Positions 13,492 through 22,358 of a DNA stretch of 36,470 nt are shown here, piece by piece. Origin of the DNA: Verrucomicrobiota bacterium (GTDB lineage Bacteria > Verrucomicrobiota > Verrucomicrobiia > Limisphaerales > JAHDYP01); contig JAHDYP010000037.1 in NCBI GenBank assembly GCA_023383055.1, positions 1-36,470 of the forward strand, in the 5' to 3' direction. A program made the translations under genes and the position numbers. Every line of letters starts with the position of its first letter. Within the stretch, counting starts at the first letter, position 1. The notes beneath the pieces were generated by a model. That model ran no database searches, was not told the DNA's origin, and was given only the letters and a program-made list of their open reading frames with translations.

Positions 13492-15756
13492 TCAATCAGC
13501 CGAAATCAGGAACACCGACTTCAAATGCGGCAGCGTGAGGCGCACGCGGGTGAAATCGGTGTCAGCGCTACGGAACTGAGTTGCCTGAACCCGAGTGACT
13601 TCACCGGTGTGGGGGTCCCACGCCTCGAGGTCATGACGGCCACGGAGAGTGACCATCGATTCGCGCAGTTCCGGGTTCAGGTTGGCGAAGAAAAAGAGGT
13701 GCCGGCTGTCGGCGCGCTTGTGGAGGTAGCGCAGCGCCCGACCCGGCTCGAAGTTGACATCGTAATCCAGCCGGGCCGCATCGAGTGCCGCCCGGAGACT
13801 CTGGGCGTTCAACGCCAGCAACCGAATCGCCCGGCCGCCGCGGTCGTTTTGTCGTATCGTGAAAGGTGTGGCGGAATCGGCACCGGCCGCCGCGGTTCCA
13901 AACAGCTCCTCGACCGTGCGCGCCACATCGGCGTCGTGTCCGAACTCGGCGGATTTGGAGGGCAACATTCCGGTGGCGACGACACAACCGCCGCGGTCGT
14001 GGAAAGCTTTGATCTTCCTGAGACTGCTCCAGTGAATGGTCCGGTGCCCCGGCAGAACCAGGACGGCGAAGCGGCCGGGATGCACGCGATTGGGCAGCAT
14101 CAACTCGCGTCCCTCAACCGCGCATTTCGCGTCCAGGATCTCGGGATGCAGATAGGTGAAATCCCGGCCGATCCGCGTCGAAAGCAGTTCGCCCACTTCG
14201 ACGTAGTCCGCCTCCGGCACCGCGACCCCGCCCTGATAATAGCCGAGCGGTCCATCTAAGTGATGGCTGCCCTGCAGCGTGGCAATGGGGTAGAGGACCG
14301 CGATATCAGCCACGTGCGCGTCGGCGGTCTGGAGCATGACATTCAGGCGGGCGAGGTAATTATTGAACTCGGGGAGCCGCGGAGCGTAGCCGGGATGTCG
14401 CCACGAGAGTTCGGGTTTGAAGGTGACCTGGGTGACATCGTACCACACCGCGTGCGGGATGAGAATATTGATGCCCTTGGTGTATTGTTCCATCGCCACC
14501 GTGTAGATCTCGTCCCAGGAAAGATCCCCCATGGCGCCGTAAGTCTCGCACATCACGAGGTGCCGGTCGTAATTGTAGGCCGCGGAACTGATCACTTTAT
14601 AAAACCGTTCGGCGGGCCGGTCGCCCCCGATTTTGTCGATGCCGGGAATCGCCAGGTGTTCGAAACATTTCATCAGGTCGCCCGACACCGACACCGGATT
14701 GATCACTTCCTCCTGGTCCTGGTGGCCGGTGGCGGTGATCCCGTGGGCGTCGCACCAATCCTGGATGCGCCTGGTGAACCCGGTCGCATACAACTCGGTC
14801 CGGAACCCGAACAGAAAATTCCGGGCGGACTGGGTTTCCGGCCCGATGTCGTACCATAACGCGGGGTAGTAGCGGCGCGGATCGAAGCCGTGCCTGGCCA
14901 CAAACTTCTCGTTGAACTTGTCGGTCCAGGTCCGCCCCTGGGCTCGGTACATTGTGGGTTCATCGAAGAACGTCGAATCGATCGTCGTGCCGAAATGCTC
15001 TTTGAACCGGTCGTAGTACGCCTGGTGGGTGATTTCGATAAACCGGTCGGCGGCTTCGGGATCGAGATAATCGCAGATCGGATCGCCGTCTTTGTCGCAG
15101 ACAAAGGCCATGACCTTCCAGTCGCCGGCCGGAGCATCCCAGTCCAAGGCGCCGTCGCGCACGGTGTCGGACAGTTCCACGCGTTCGAGCGTAAGGGTGT
15201 TCATCGCGACGAGCGCCTGCAATTGCCCCGGCGGCAGGTTCGTCTGGAATCGGGTTGGCCCGACGATTTCCCATTCGTGCTTGTCGAGCCGTTTGATGGT
15301 CAGCTCCGGCCAACGCTGGGCAAAGAGGCTGGTGTCGCTCGAGTTCTGCGAGCCCGCCGAGCCGCTCGGAAAACCGTATTCGTCGTAAAGCGAGAGCGTG
15401 AGCCCGAGGACTTTCGCCCTGTCGAGCGCCGCGCCATAGACCTTGAAATACTCCTCACTGAGGTATGCGGGGGCAAAGTCCCGACCAAAGGGCAGGATGC
15501 CGAACCCGCCGTATTTGCAGCGGTCGCGGGCCAACTGCATCTGTTCACGGATGCCGTCGGCAGTGACCGGCGTATTATTCCAGAACCAGAGCGGGCGCGG
15601 CCGGTAATGCTGGGGCGGATTGGCAAACTCGCGCCGCCCGCGCTCCGCATTTTCGAGCGGCTGGGTCGGCTCACCGGATCGAGCGGTTGCCAGCACGGTA
15701 CAGGTGAGCAGACAACTGAAAAACGCGCGCAGCCGGTTGCAGCCCATGGGTGTCAT
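13492..15756 (-). CDS. GH106-like glycoside hydrolase, secreted
   Basis: The 754-residue protein begins with a signal peptide (RAFFSCLLTCTVLATARSG). Its catalytic core resembles GH106 and related TIM-barrel enzymes: PLWFWNN near the start, LSLYDEYGFPSGSAG, FFDEPTMY (candidate carboxylates), GHQDQEE and CETYGAMG...GINILIPHAVWYD. A short C-terminal beta domain follows. It is smaller than the neighbouring rhamnosidase, with no LamG insert. It probably releases L-rhamnose or a related sugar from the same glycan. It is transcribed toward the oxidoreductase gene, with about 150 nt between the two stops. Confidence 0.8.
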   Translation of the reverse strand: MTPMGCNRLRAFFSCLLTCTVLATARSGEPTQPLENAERGRREFANPPQHYRPRPLWFWNNTPVTADGIREQMQLARDRCKYGGFGILPFGRDFAPAYLSEEYFKVYGAALDRAKVLGLTLSLYDEYGFPSGSAGSQNSSDTSLFAQRWPELTIKRLDKHEWEIVGPTRFQTNLPPGQLQALVAMNTLTLERVELSDTVRDGALDWDAPAGDWKVMAFVCDKDGDPICDYLDPEAADRFIEITHQAYYDRFKEHFGTTIDSTFFDEPTMYRAQGRTWTDKFNEKFVARHGFDPRRYYPALWYDIGPETQSARNFLFGFRTELYATGFTRRIQDWCDAHGITATGHQDQEEVINPVSVSGDLMKCFEHLAIPGIDKIGGDRPAERFYKVISSAAYNYDRHLVMCETYGAMGDLSWDEIYTVAMEQYTKGINILIPHAVWYDVTQVTFKPELSWRHPGYAPRLPEFNNYLARLNVMLQTADAHVADIAVLYPIATLQGSHHLDGPLGYYQGGVAVPEADYVEVGELLSTRIGRDFTYLHPEILDAKCAVEGRELMLPNRVHPGRFAVLVLPGHRTIHWSSLRKIKAFHDRGGCVVATGMLPSKSAEFGHDADVARTVEELFGTAAAGADSATPFTIRQNDRGGRAIRLLALNAQSLRAALDAARLDYDVNFEPGRALRYLHKRADSRHLFFFANLNPELRESMVTLRGRHDLEAWDPHTGEVTRVQATQFRSADTDFTRVRLTLPHLKSVFLISAD

Positions 15757-15964
15757 GGACGTGAGGATACGCCCCGGGCTTTTCGAGGGGAAGCGCGGAT
15801 GTCTCCCGACCTGCCGCCAGAAAGTGAAACCGCCCGTAGCGGGAGGGGCGAGCTACGCGAGCCCAGCAATTCAAAATCCGTTGCGGACGCAGGTCTCGTG
15901 TAACTCGGCCCTCCCATCCCAGATCCGTAATCCACAATTCGAACCCTGGGAATGCGGTTGCATC

Positions 15965-16945
15965 TCAGGCCTCCCGCAGTCCGACGGCGCGCAGGGTGTC
16001 ACGGAGATGGCCGAGCGCCTGCCGGTAGTCGGCCGGGCCGACGTATTCCAGGATCAGCGGAGCATGGGGCACGCGCTCGGCGGCGAGGGTGACGAACTTG
16101 CGGTAATCGAGGTCACCCTGGCCGGCGGGCACACCGCGTTCGACGTGCAGCTTGCGGTCTTTCGCGTGAAAACAGTCGATGTGGGGTCCGAGCTGCGCGC
16201 ACATTTCTTCGAGATCATTCACTTCGAGCAAATTGGCCGGGTCCAGCAGGGCGCGGATCCGCGGCGATCCGACCTCTTCCAGGAACAGGCGGGTGCGTTT
16301 TGCGCTGGCGAGGAAGCCGCCGAAGAACGGTTCCATCAGCACGACAGCGTCGTGGCGCTCGGCCACCGTGGCGAGTTCTTTGCCGGTGGCGATCATCCGG
16401 CGCCAGACTTCTTCCCGGAAATGATAGGCGATACCGGCGGCGGGTTCGGGGGAATGATAATCCCCGGCTTCGGTGATGAACACGCTGACACCCATGGCCT
16501 GGCCGACCTTCATCATCGCCGCGAAGTAATCGAGGTTGGCCTGGCGCTCGGCCGGGTCCGGATGAATCAGGTTGGTGCAAACGCCGAGGCTGTGAATGGC
16601 GATGCCGGCCTGGCGATACCCTTCCGCAATCGCCTGGCAATGCTGGGGCGTGAGGGTCGACAGGTCCGATCGCGAATTGTACCGCCAGAAGTTGCTGTCG
16701 GTCTGACTGAGGAACAGCTGAATGGTGCGGACGCCTGCGGCGGAGAGCTCCTTCGCCAGCTCCGCGTTGCTCAGCGTGGGGAAACCGAACGTGGCCAGAC
16801 CCACGGTGACATGGCCGGTCTTGCTCCGCGGCGGTTCCTGCGCGTGGGCGGAGGTCGAAAGCGCGGCACCGGCTGCGCCGAGCACACCGGCGGTGGCAGC
16901 CGACGCGGTCCGGATGATGGCCTGACGTCGATTGATTTGGCTCAT
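15965..16945 (-). CDS. sugar isomerase/epimerase-type TIM barrel, Tat-exported
   Basis: The 326-residue protein begins with a twin-arginine signal (INRRQAIIRTASAATAG). It then forms an AP-endonuclease-2-like (xylose isomerase-like) TIM barrel with GVCTNLIHPDP, LMEPFFGG, ALLDPANLLEVND and the metal-binding FHAKDRK, where Glu, Asp and His bind a divalent metal. Members isomerise or epimerise sugars, often next to Gfo/Idh/MocA enzymes as here. It is 16 nt downstream of the GH43/GH32-like gene on the same strand, so the two are probably cotranscribed. Confidence 0.85.
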   Translation of the reverse strand: MSQINRRQAIIRTASAATAGVLGAAGAALSTSAHAQEPPRSKTGHVTVGLATFGFPTLSNAELAKELSAAGVRTIQLFLSQTDSNFWRYNSRSDLSTLTPQHCQAIAEGYRQAGIAIHSLGVCTNLIHPDPAERQANLDYFAAMMKVGQAMGVSVFITEAGDYHSPEPAAGIAYHFREEVWRRMIATGKELATVAERHDAVVLMEPFFGGFLASAKRTRLFLEEVGSPRIRALLDPANLLEVNDLEEMCAQLGPHIDCFHAKDRKLHVERGVPAGQGDLDYRKFVTLAAERVPHAPLILEYVGPADYRQALGHLRDTLRAVGLREA

Positions 16946-16961
16946 GGTGATGGGGGATGGT

Positions 16962-18113
16962 TCAGGGGGTTGGTTTTGCCGGCGGCGCCAGCGGCTTACT
17001 GGTGAGGAGGCCGATGCCGCGGCCGCCGGTCACATCGTTCCCACCCGGGACGGCGTTGTAGAACAGGTAGAACGTGTCGTTCCGCGGATTGAAAACGAGC
17101 GAGGTTTTGTGGGCGTACTGTTTATCGAGCCCGCCCGGATGCCCGCCAGCCTGGTAAAGCGGTTCCGGATGCGCCGTCCAATGCACCAGATCTCGCGAAA
17201 ATGCGATCATGATATGGGCGCCGCCGCGCCCGACTCCGAAGTAAAACATCGTCCAATGATCGTGGTCCCGGTACACCTTGCCGTCGGAGCAGAAGTTTTC
17301 GTCGTAGCCACCGGGGCGGTTGCGCAGGACCGGGTTGGCCGGGTAACGCATCCAGTTGAGGAGATCGGTGGAGAACGCGACCCCCATCTGTTCGATGCCG
17401 CCGTTGGCGGCGTTGTAAAAGTTGAAGAACCGTCCGCGATGCTCGACGAGCCACGGCTGGTAAATGCAATCCTTCTCCCAGGTGCCACAATCCGGATCGT
17501 GCACCGACAGGATCGGTTGCGGTTTGGCCCGCCGCCACGTGAGCCCGTCATCGCTGATCGCCACTCCCTCGTAACCTGGCCGCAGCTCGTAACCGCCCTG
17601 AAGCGGGTAAGCGCCGTAGAGGGTCCAGAAGGTGCCATCGCGCCGCTGCAAGGTGCGCGGGGCCTTGATGTCGTAGCTTTCGTAGAGAAACGCGCCGATG
17701 ACACAGCCGCCGTGATCGAATTCGCCTGCCGGCCCGAAGCCCATCGCCAGGCGGTAGTTGCCCCAGTGGAGCAGATCATCGCTCTCGGCGACGAACGATT
17801 GGTAACCGCGCCCGTCGAAGCCGATGAAGCTCATGAAGTATCGATCGTTGCCCGGCACCTGGTAGACCGTGGGGACGTCGGTGCCGAGCAGGTTGGTGAC
17901 GGCACCGATGACGGGACGCGCTGGCACCACGTGGTCGGGCCAGTAATGCCAGCCGCGATACGGCGCCGACCAGGCGTCGAGCGTGGCGCGGTCGATGGGA
18001 TCGTCAACGCCGGCATTGGCACCGGAGACAAGCAATCCGCCGCAGATCAAGGCGAGCAGGTTCCGGAGCCCCAGCGCAGGTCTGACGACCTTTCGAAGCT
18101 CTCTCTCATCCAT
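16962..18113 (-). CDS. GH43/GH32-like five-bladed propeller glycosidase, secreted
   Basis: The 383-residue product has a hydrophobic leader (LRNLLALICGGLLVSGANAG) and a propeller typical of the GH43/GH32/GH117 superfamily: repeated WTLYGAYPLQ, DGLTWRRAKPQPIL, DPDCGTWEKDCIYQPWLVEHRGRF and SRDLVHWT-type strands with Asp/Glu at blade ends. The exact family and substrate cannot be assigned. The start at 18113 is preferred over 18260, because the upstream extension translates an intergenic repeat-like segment (around 18120-18170) with no similarity to an enzyme. It is followed by the isomerase gene on the same strand. Confidence 0.72.
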   Translation of the reverse strand: MDERELRKVVRPALGLRNLLALICGGLLVSGANAGVDDPIDRATLDAWSAPYRGWHYWPDHVVPARPVIGAVTNLLGTDVPTVYQVPGNDRYFMSFIGFDGRGYQSFVAESDDLLHWGNYRLAMGFGPAGEFDHGGCVIGAFLYESYDIKAPRTLQRRDGTFWTLYGAYPLQGGYELRPGYEGVAISDDGLTWRRAKPQPILSVHDPDCGTWEKDCIYQPWLVEHRGRFFNFYNAANGGIEQMGVAFSTDLLNWMRYPANPVLRNRPGGYDENFCSDGKVYRDHDHWTMFYFGVGRGGAHIMIAFSRDLVHWTAHPEPLYQAGGHPGGLDKQYAHKTSLVFNPRNDTFYLFYNAVPGGNDVTGGRGIGLLTSKPLAPPAKPTP

Positions 18114-18388
18114 GACCCGTCCGAGGGCAAGGGTCAGGGCGAAGTTGCGGAGCCGGGAATGAGAATGCTCCAACGCTGCTGAAGTCAGGTCGAAGTAATC
18201 CCCTCCTTGGCGATGCTCGGCTGGATAAAAGTCTGATGGTCCTGACAAAACACGGCTCATGGTGTGCCGGCAGGCTGCCCAATCGATTGCGGACGATCAA
18301 GGCAAATGGAGAAAGACAATGGGGTCGTATCTATGAAGCCTCGCAGTTCTCATTTACGGTGGTCAGGGTAGCTGGTAGGACCTGGGCC

Positions 18389-19357
18389 ATGAAACATGTT
18401 CTGCCGCTGCTCGTGATTGGGTTCCTTGCCCTTGGTCCAGCCTGGAGCGCTTCAGCCGCGGCGAGTGTCACCAACCGGCCGGTGATTATCTTCGACACCG
18501 ATATGGGATCCGATGTGGATGATGCCGGTGCGCTGGCCCTGCTGCATCGTCTGGCTGATCTGGGAGAAGTCGAACTGGCCGGTGTGATCTTCAGTTCCGG
18601 GAAGAACCGGTTCGGGGTGGGGGTTTGTGACGCGATCAACACCTGGTACGGCCGCGGCGACCTCCCTCTTGGGCAGTATCAACCGGACGATGTCGGTGAT
18701 CCTCAAAATTCGTATTCCCGCCAGATCGCGACCGCAACCAATGTCTATTACCATGATGTCATCGACCAGGCCCCGGATTTGGTCCGCGTGTACAAGGATG
18801 CGCTGCGCGCGGCGCGCGATCGGTCGGTGACGATCCTGACCGTGGGACATCCGCACGGCTTGGTATGGCTGATCCGCGATCCGGAAGGGGCAGGATTGGT
18901 GAAAGAAAAAGTCTCACGCTGGGTGGCCATGGGCGGCACACCCGAAAAGCCGGGCCGCGATTGGAACCTGGGCGAGAACGGAACGGGGGCCTATATGGAC
19001 GAGTTGCTTTCAACTTGGCCCACGGAAGCCTACTTCTCTCCTTTCGGAGAAACCGTGATCACCGGGAACCGGAAGATGCCGATGACGCCCGTTAATAATC
19101 CCGTGCGCGAGGCGTATCGTCTTTGGAACAACGCCCTGGAGCAGGGCAGATCGAGTTGGGATCAGGTGGCGGTGCTCTACACTGCTCGGCCGCACCTGTT
19201 CGAGGTGCAGCGGGGAACCATGAGCCACACCTCCGGCCCGAACGTGGTCTGGAAAAGCACGGCCACCGATTCCAAACATTTTCGCGTGTTGCCTACGCTC
19301 TCCCAGAGCGTGCTGGCGGAATTGATCGAGGATTTGATGGCCCAACCGCCGAACTAA
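18389..19357 (+). CDS. inosine-uridine nucleoside hydrolase-like protein, secreted
   Basis: The 322-residue protein has a signal peptide (VLPLLVIGFLALGPAWSASA) and the calcium-binding DTDMGSDVDDAGAL motif of nucleoside hydrolases, followed by a TVGHPHGL segment and a late conserved region. Family members split the N-glycosidic bond of nucleosides; secreted ones in glycan-degrading clusters may act on other N-ribosides. The ATG at 18389 starts the signal peptide; the frame extends back to 18236 without conserved sequence. It diverges from the GH43-like gene. Confidence 0.82.
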   Translation: MKHVLPLLVIGFLALGPAWSASAAASVTNRPVIIFDTDMGSDVDDAGALALLHRLADLGEVELAGVIFSSGKNRFGVGVCDAINTWYGRGDLPLGQYQPDDVGDPQNSYSRQIATATNVYYHDVIDQAPDLVRVYKDALRAARDRSVTILTVGHPHGLVWLIRDPEGAGLVKEKVSRWVAMGGTPEKPGRDWNLGENGTGAYMDELLSTWPTEAYFSPFGETVITGNRKMPMTPVNNPVREAYRLWNNALEQGRSSWDQVAVLYTARPHLFEVQRGTMSHTSGPNVVWKSTATDSKHFRVLPTLSQSVLAELIEDLMAQPPN

Positions 19358-19506
19358 GGCCGGTGAATGCGCCGCCAAGGAGCAGGGCAAACGCAATTGG
19401 CCACCGTGCTGGCCGCCGGTCGCATCGAAAGTGTGTTTTCATGATTCGCTGTTGCGTACCTCTATTCCTTCAGGAAACGGCGGAGCGAATCACACGCCCG
19501 CGCGGG

Positions 19507-20010
19507 TTACTGGGTCAGCAACTCGACCATATACCGCAGTTCGGCGTCGACGTCGGCCGGTGTAGGCACCGTGTGCGCGATCTCTTCTCGGACCAACGCA
19601 CGGAACCGCGTGCGCAGCCGTTGGACCGCGCTGGCTACGGCGTGCGCGCTCAGCCCGAGACGTTCACCCACTTGCTCGTAGTCTCCGGTTCCGGCCGGGC
19701 TCGATAAAAACGGCGATAGCGCATCGTAGGTCGTGCTCTTGCCCGCCTGGCCAAGCTCCGCTTCCAGTCGGCGCAGACCTTCGCGCATCACCGTTCTGGC
19801 CCAGGCACGGTCGAACAGGAACTCCGGTTGTCCGGACCTTCGGGTATCCTCGACGTAAACGGCCTCCATCCAGGTGGCGTCGAGCGGCACGAACACGACG
19901 CCACCACCCCGTTTCAGGGCCGTGTCATGTTCTCCCTGATTGATCAGGAACCGTTTGAACGCCGTGAGCAGGCAACTGCGGAACCGGCCCCGCTCACGGA
20001 TTTTGGTGAC
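19507..20010 (-). pseudogene. sigma-70 family factor, C-terminal remnant
   Basis: Reading from 20010, the frame gives RERGRFRSCLLTAFKRFLINQ, typical of large ECF-like sigma factors of Verrucomicrobia and Planctomycetes. An FDRAWARTVMREGLRRLEAEL helix follows, then a region-4-like helix-turn-helix (YEQVGERLGLSAHAVASAVQRLR) and a LVREEIAHTV end. The N-terminal half with core-binding region 2 is missing, and upstream sequence is non-coding repeat. It cannot act as a complete sigma factor. The GTG near 19896 is the first possible in-frame start and would give only the DNA-binding half. Confidence 0.7.
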
Positions 20011-20197
20011 AGGTTCACAGAATCGGGGGCGAAGGGATGAAGGTAGCCGTGGAAGGTTCTGGGTCCATTCCCTTGCCCATCAGTCTCTTGCCTGACCTGT
20101 CGGCCCCCGGTGTTCGTCCCGGCACAAGAGCTTTGGCCGTGCGCTGGAAGGTCCCGAGAAAGATCAGGCGCTGGGTGAAAACCCGCTCGGAAGGGTC

Positions 20198-20308
20198 GGT
20201 AAAAGATGGGTGGTAAAAGATGGCCGTCCGCAAAACCGTTGGCCGAGAACCGATCAGCACCCGATCGCACCTCTCCCGGCGTCTTATCCTTTACCACCGT
20301 CTTTTACC
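20198..20308. repeat. GGTAAAAGATGG direct and inverted repeat
   Basis: GGTAAAAGATGG occurs twice 14 nt apart (20198-20209 and 20212-20223), that is, 2 x 7 nt. Its near-perfect complement CCGTCTTTTACC lies at 20297-20308. The pair brackets about 75 nt and ends just before the stop codon of the serine hydrolase gene, so it may form its terminator. The rest of 20011-20309 shows no gene. Confidence 0.55.
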
Positions 20309-20309
20309 T

Positions 20310-22358
20310 TCAGTGCAGCACGAGGTTCCGGACGGAAAAACAATCTTTACCGGAGAAGACGAGATGGCAGGTTCGGCCATCCTCGCTCATCCATTTCGGG
20401 GGCAGACTGCTGGTTTCACCGGGGCCGGTATCCCAGGCATCGGTGAAGTAGACTGTCCGCCAGGGACCCCAGGGTTCGGGCGCCTCGTAGATGCCGAAGC
20501 CGCCCTGGTAGCGGGGACCTCGCGGATCTGTGCTTTCGGGGAGGGTCTGGCACCAGAGGTAGCGTTTCAAACCGGCGTTGTAACTGATGCCGGACCGATA
20601 GCAACCGCCGGGGTTCACGAAGACCGCGCCGCGGTCGCGGATGTCCGCGGTCCAGAGTGGCTCGCCATCGGCATCGAGGCCGCGGAAAAGCGTATAGGCA
20701 GCGCGCTCGCGGATTCTGGCTTTGGGCACGCGGGCCATGACCATGCGGTCGGCCGCTGCGTAGGCGTTGTCATGATCGTGTGAATAGACGTACACATAAT
20801 CGTCACGGGCGCCGGCATAATCCTTGGCGAAGTTCAGAAACGTTGGCGCCCCAAAGCTCGTCTCGAATCTCCAGTGCGACCATTGCCAGGTCACGCCGTG
20901 ATCCTCGGACCAGGCGAGCTGTGCATTGCCGGTATTGCGCGCAAGCATGAACAGCACGCCATCCACGCAAAGCATCCCGCTGGCCTTCGGAGCGGTGGGG
21001 CCGTCGCCCTGACGTTCGCCGGTCTCGGAGCGGACGTTGACAGCCCTGAAGTCGTCCGGCCCAGCCATGATCCTGGCGAAGCCAAGGCTGAGTTTGTGAA
21101 CCACTTTGGGCTCGAACCCCCAGCCATCCCCATAGGCAGTGTAAAGATGGTCGTCGTCGGCCCAGGTGATCGGCCAGTTGTCGCTCCCCTCCCCCTGGCG
21201 AACGATCGTATCAACGGTTGACCATTCCACGTTCCGGATGAGTTCGCTGGGGGGGTAAGGCGCACCGGGCCAGCGGCCGCGGTCCAGGACGGAACGCGCG
21301 ATCGGCGACAGGAACGGCTCGAGGGGCGCGTAATGCGATTCGCCGCGTTGCTGAAATGATTTGCCCGCCCGGGCGACGACGATATCCAGGGACGGAATGA
21401 CCACGATGAGACTGTCGTAAAGACCCCAGGACCAATAGGCGTCGCGCGGGACCTCCGGGAGAGTGCCGTCAGCGTTGTTCCACCACAACAGACCGTAATG
21501 AGCGGAAGCACTGCCGTATTCCTCCGGCTTGATCACCGGCAAACCGCGCACGCCGCAGGGGACGGTGCGGACCGCATCGACGAACCAGGCGGGGACGATC
21601 GGTTGACGGTTCCATCTGCCGTCGCGGAGGTAGAGATAGCCGATGCGGGCCATGGCCTCGACATTGGCATGGATGCCCGCACCGAACTCGCGTCGGGCGA
21701 TGCCCTCGATTTCCCGCGGCCGGTAGGCATTGGCCCGCCAACGAAGGTCTGCGCGGTGAATCCCGATCGGCGCGAATACCCGTTCGAACATCAGTTCCTC
21801 GAGGTCACGGCCGTAGGCGAGCGTGACACACTCGGCCAGCCAGTTCGGGCCTCCGTCGCTGTAAGACCACTTGGCGCCGGGCTCGAAGAGCAGTTCGGTG
21901 TAGCCGCCGGGTTTATCAAAACCAGCCGTCTGGGTGGCCAGGTGAAAGAGCGTGATGCGCTCCAACCAGCCTAGCTCCCTGTTGCTGGCGGGCGGCACGC
22001 CGAATGCCGAGTGATACTTCGAAGCTGGTTCGTGGAGGCTCCGGAACTTGCCGTCCAGCAAGGCCAGGCCGACGGCGGTGACACCGATCGCCTTGGTGGA
22101 GGATTTCAAATCGTAAGTCTGCCGCTGATCGCCCCAGCGCATGACCGCGCTGCCATGGCGCACAATCAGGCCAGAGCCGCAACTGCTCATCGCGTAGTCG
22201 CGCGCGCCGGCCAGGAGCGCGGGATCCATGCCGGCCTCCTCGGGCGCCTTCGCCGGCCACTGTTCTCCTGGCCAATGGATCTGGTCGGGGCCTCCCGCAG
22301 CGATGGACAGTTCGCAGAGTGCGAGCACGGACAGCAGGCGTAATCTGGTCAGCCTCAC
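20310..22358 (-). CDS. class C beta-lactamase-type serine hydrolase fused to a propeller domain
   Basis: The 682-residue protein has a hydrophobic leader. Residues about 30-340 form a serine-hydrolase domain with SSTK as the S-x-x-K nucleophile motif and YSDGGPN as the Y-x-N-like motif. From about residue 370 to the end, a propeller-type domain shows WADDDHLYTAYGDGWGF, LAWSEDHGVTW and YDNA-free Asp-box-like turns, resembling DUF4185-type modules. The pairing suggests an esterase or peptidase activity guided by a glycan-binding or hydrolytic propeller. The start is GTG, overlapping the stop of the upstream gene in GTGA, so translation is probably coupled. Confidence 0.8.
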   Translation of the reverse strand: MRLTRLRLLSVLALCELSIAAGGPDQIHWPGEQWPAKAPEEAGMDPALLAGARDYAMSSCGSGLIVRHGSAVMRWGDQRQTYDLKSSTKAIGVTAVGLALLDGKFRSLHEPASKYHSAFGVPPASNRELGWLERITLFHLATQTAGFDKPGGYTELLFEPGAKWSYSDGGPNWLAECVTLAYGRDLEELMFERVFAPIGIHRADLRWRANAYRPREIEGIARREFGAGIHANVEAMARIGYLYLRDGRWNRQPIVPAWFVDAVRTVPCGVRGLPVIKPEEYGSASAHYGLLWWNNADGTLPEVPRDAYWSWGLYDSLIVVIPSLDIVVARAGKSFQQRGESHYAPLEPFLSPIARSVLDRGRWPGAPYPPSELIRNVEWSTVDTIVRQGEGSDNWPITWADDDHLYTAYGDGWGFEPKVVHKLSLGFARIMAGPDDFRAVNVRSETGERQGDGPTAPKASGMLCVDGVLFMLARNTGNAQLAWSEDHGVTWQWSHWRFETSFGAPTFLNFAKDYAGARDDYVYVYSHDHDNAYAAADRMVMARVPKARIRERAAYTLFRGLDADGEPLWTADIRDRGAVFVNPGGCYRSGISYNAGLKRYLWCQTLPESTDPRGPRYQGGFGIYEAPEPWGPWRTVYFTDAWDTGPGETSSLPPKWMSEDGRTCHLVFSGKDCFSVRNLVLH

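Noticed and set aside
18113..18260. N-terminal extension of the GH43/GH32-like protein
   Set aside because: It precedes a good signal peptide and translates repeat-like intergenic DNA.
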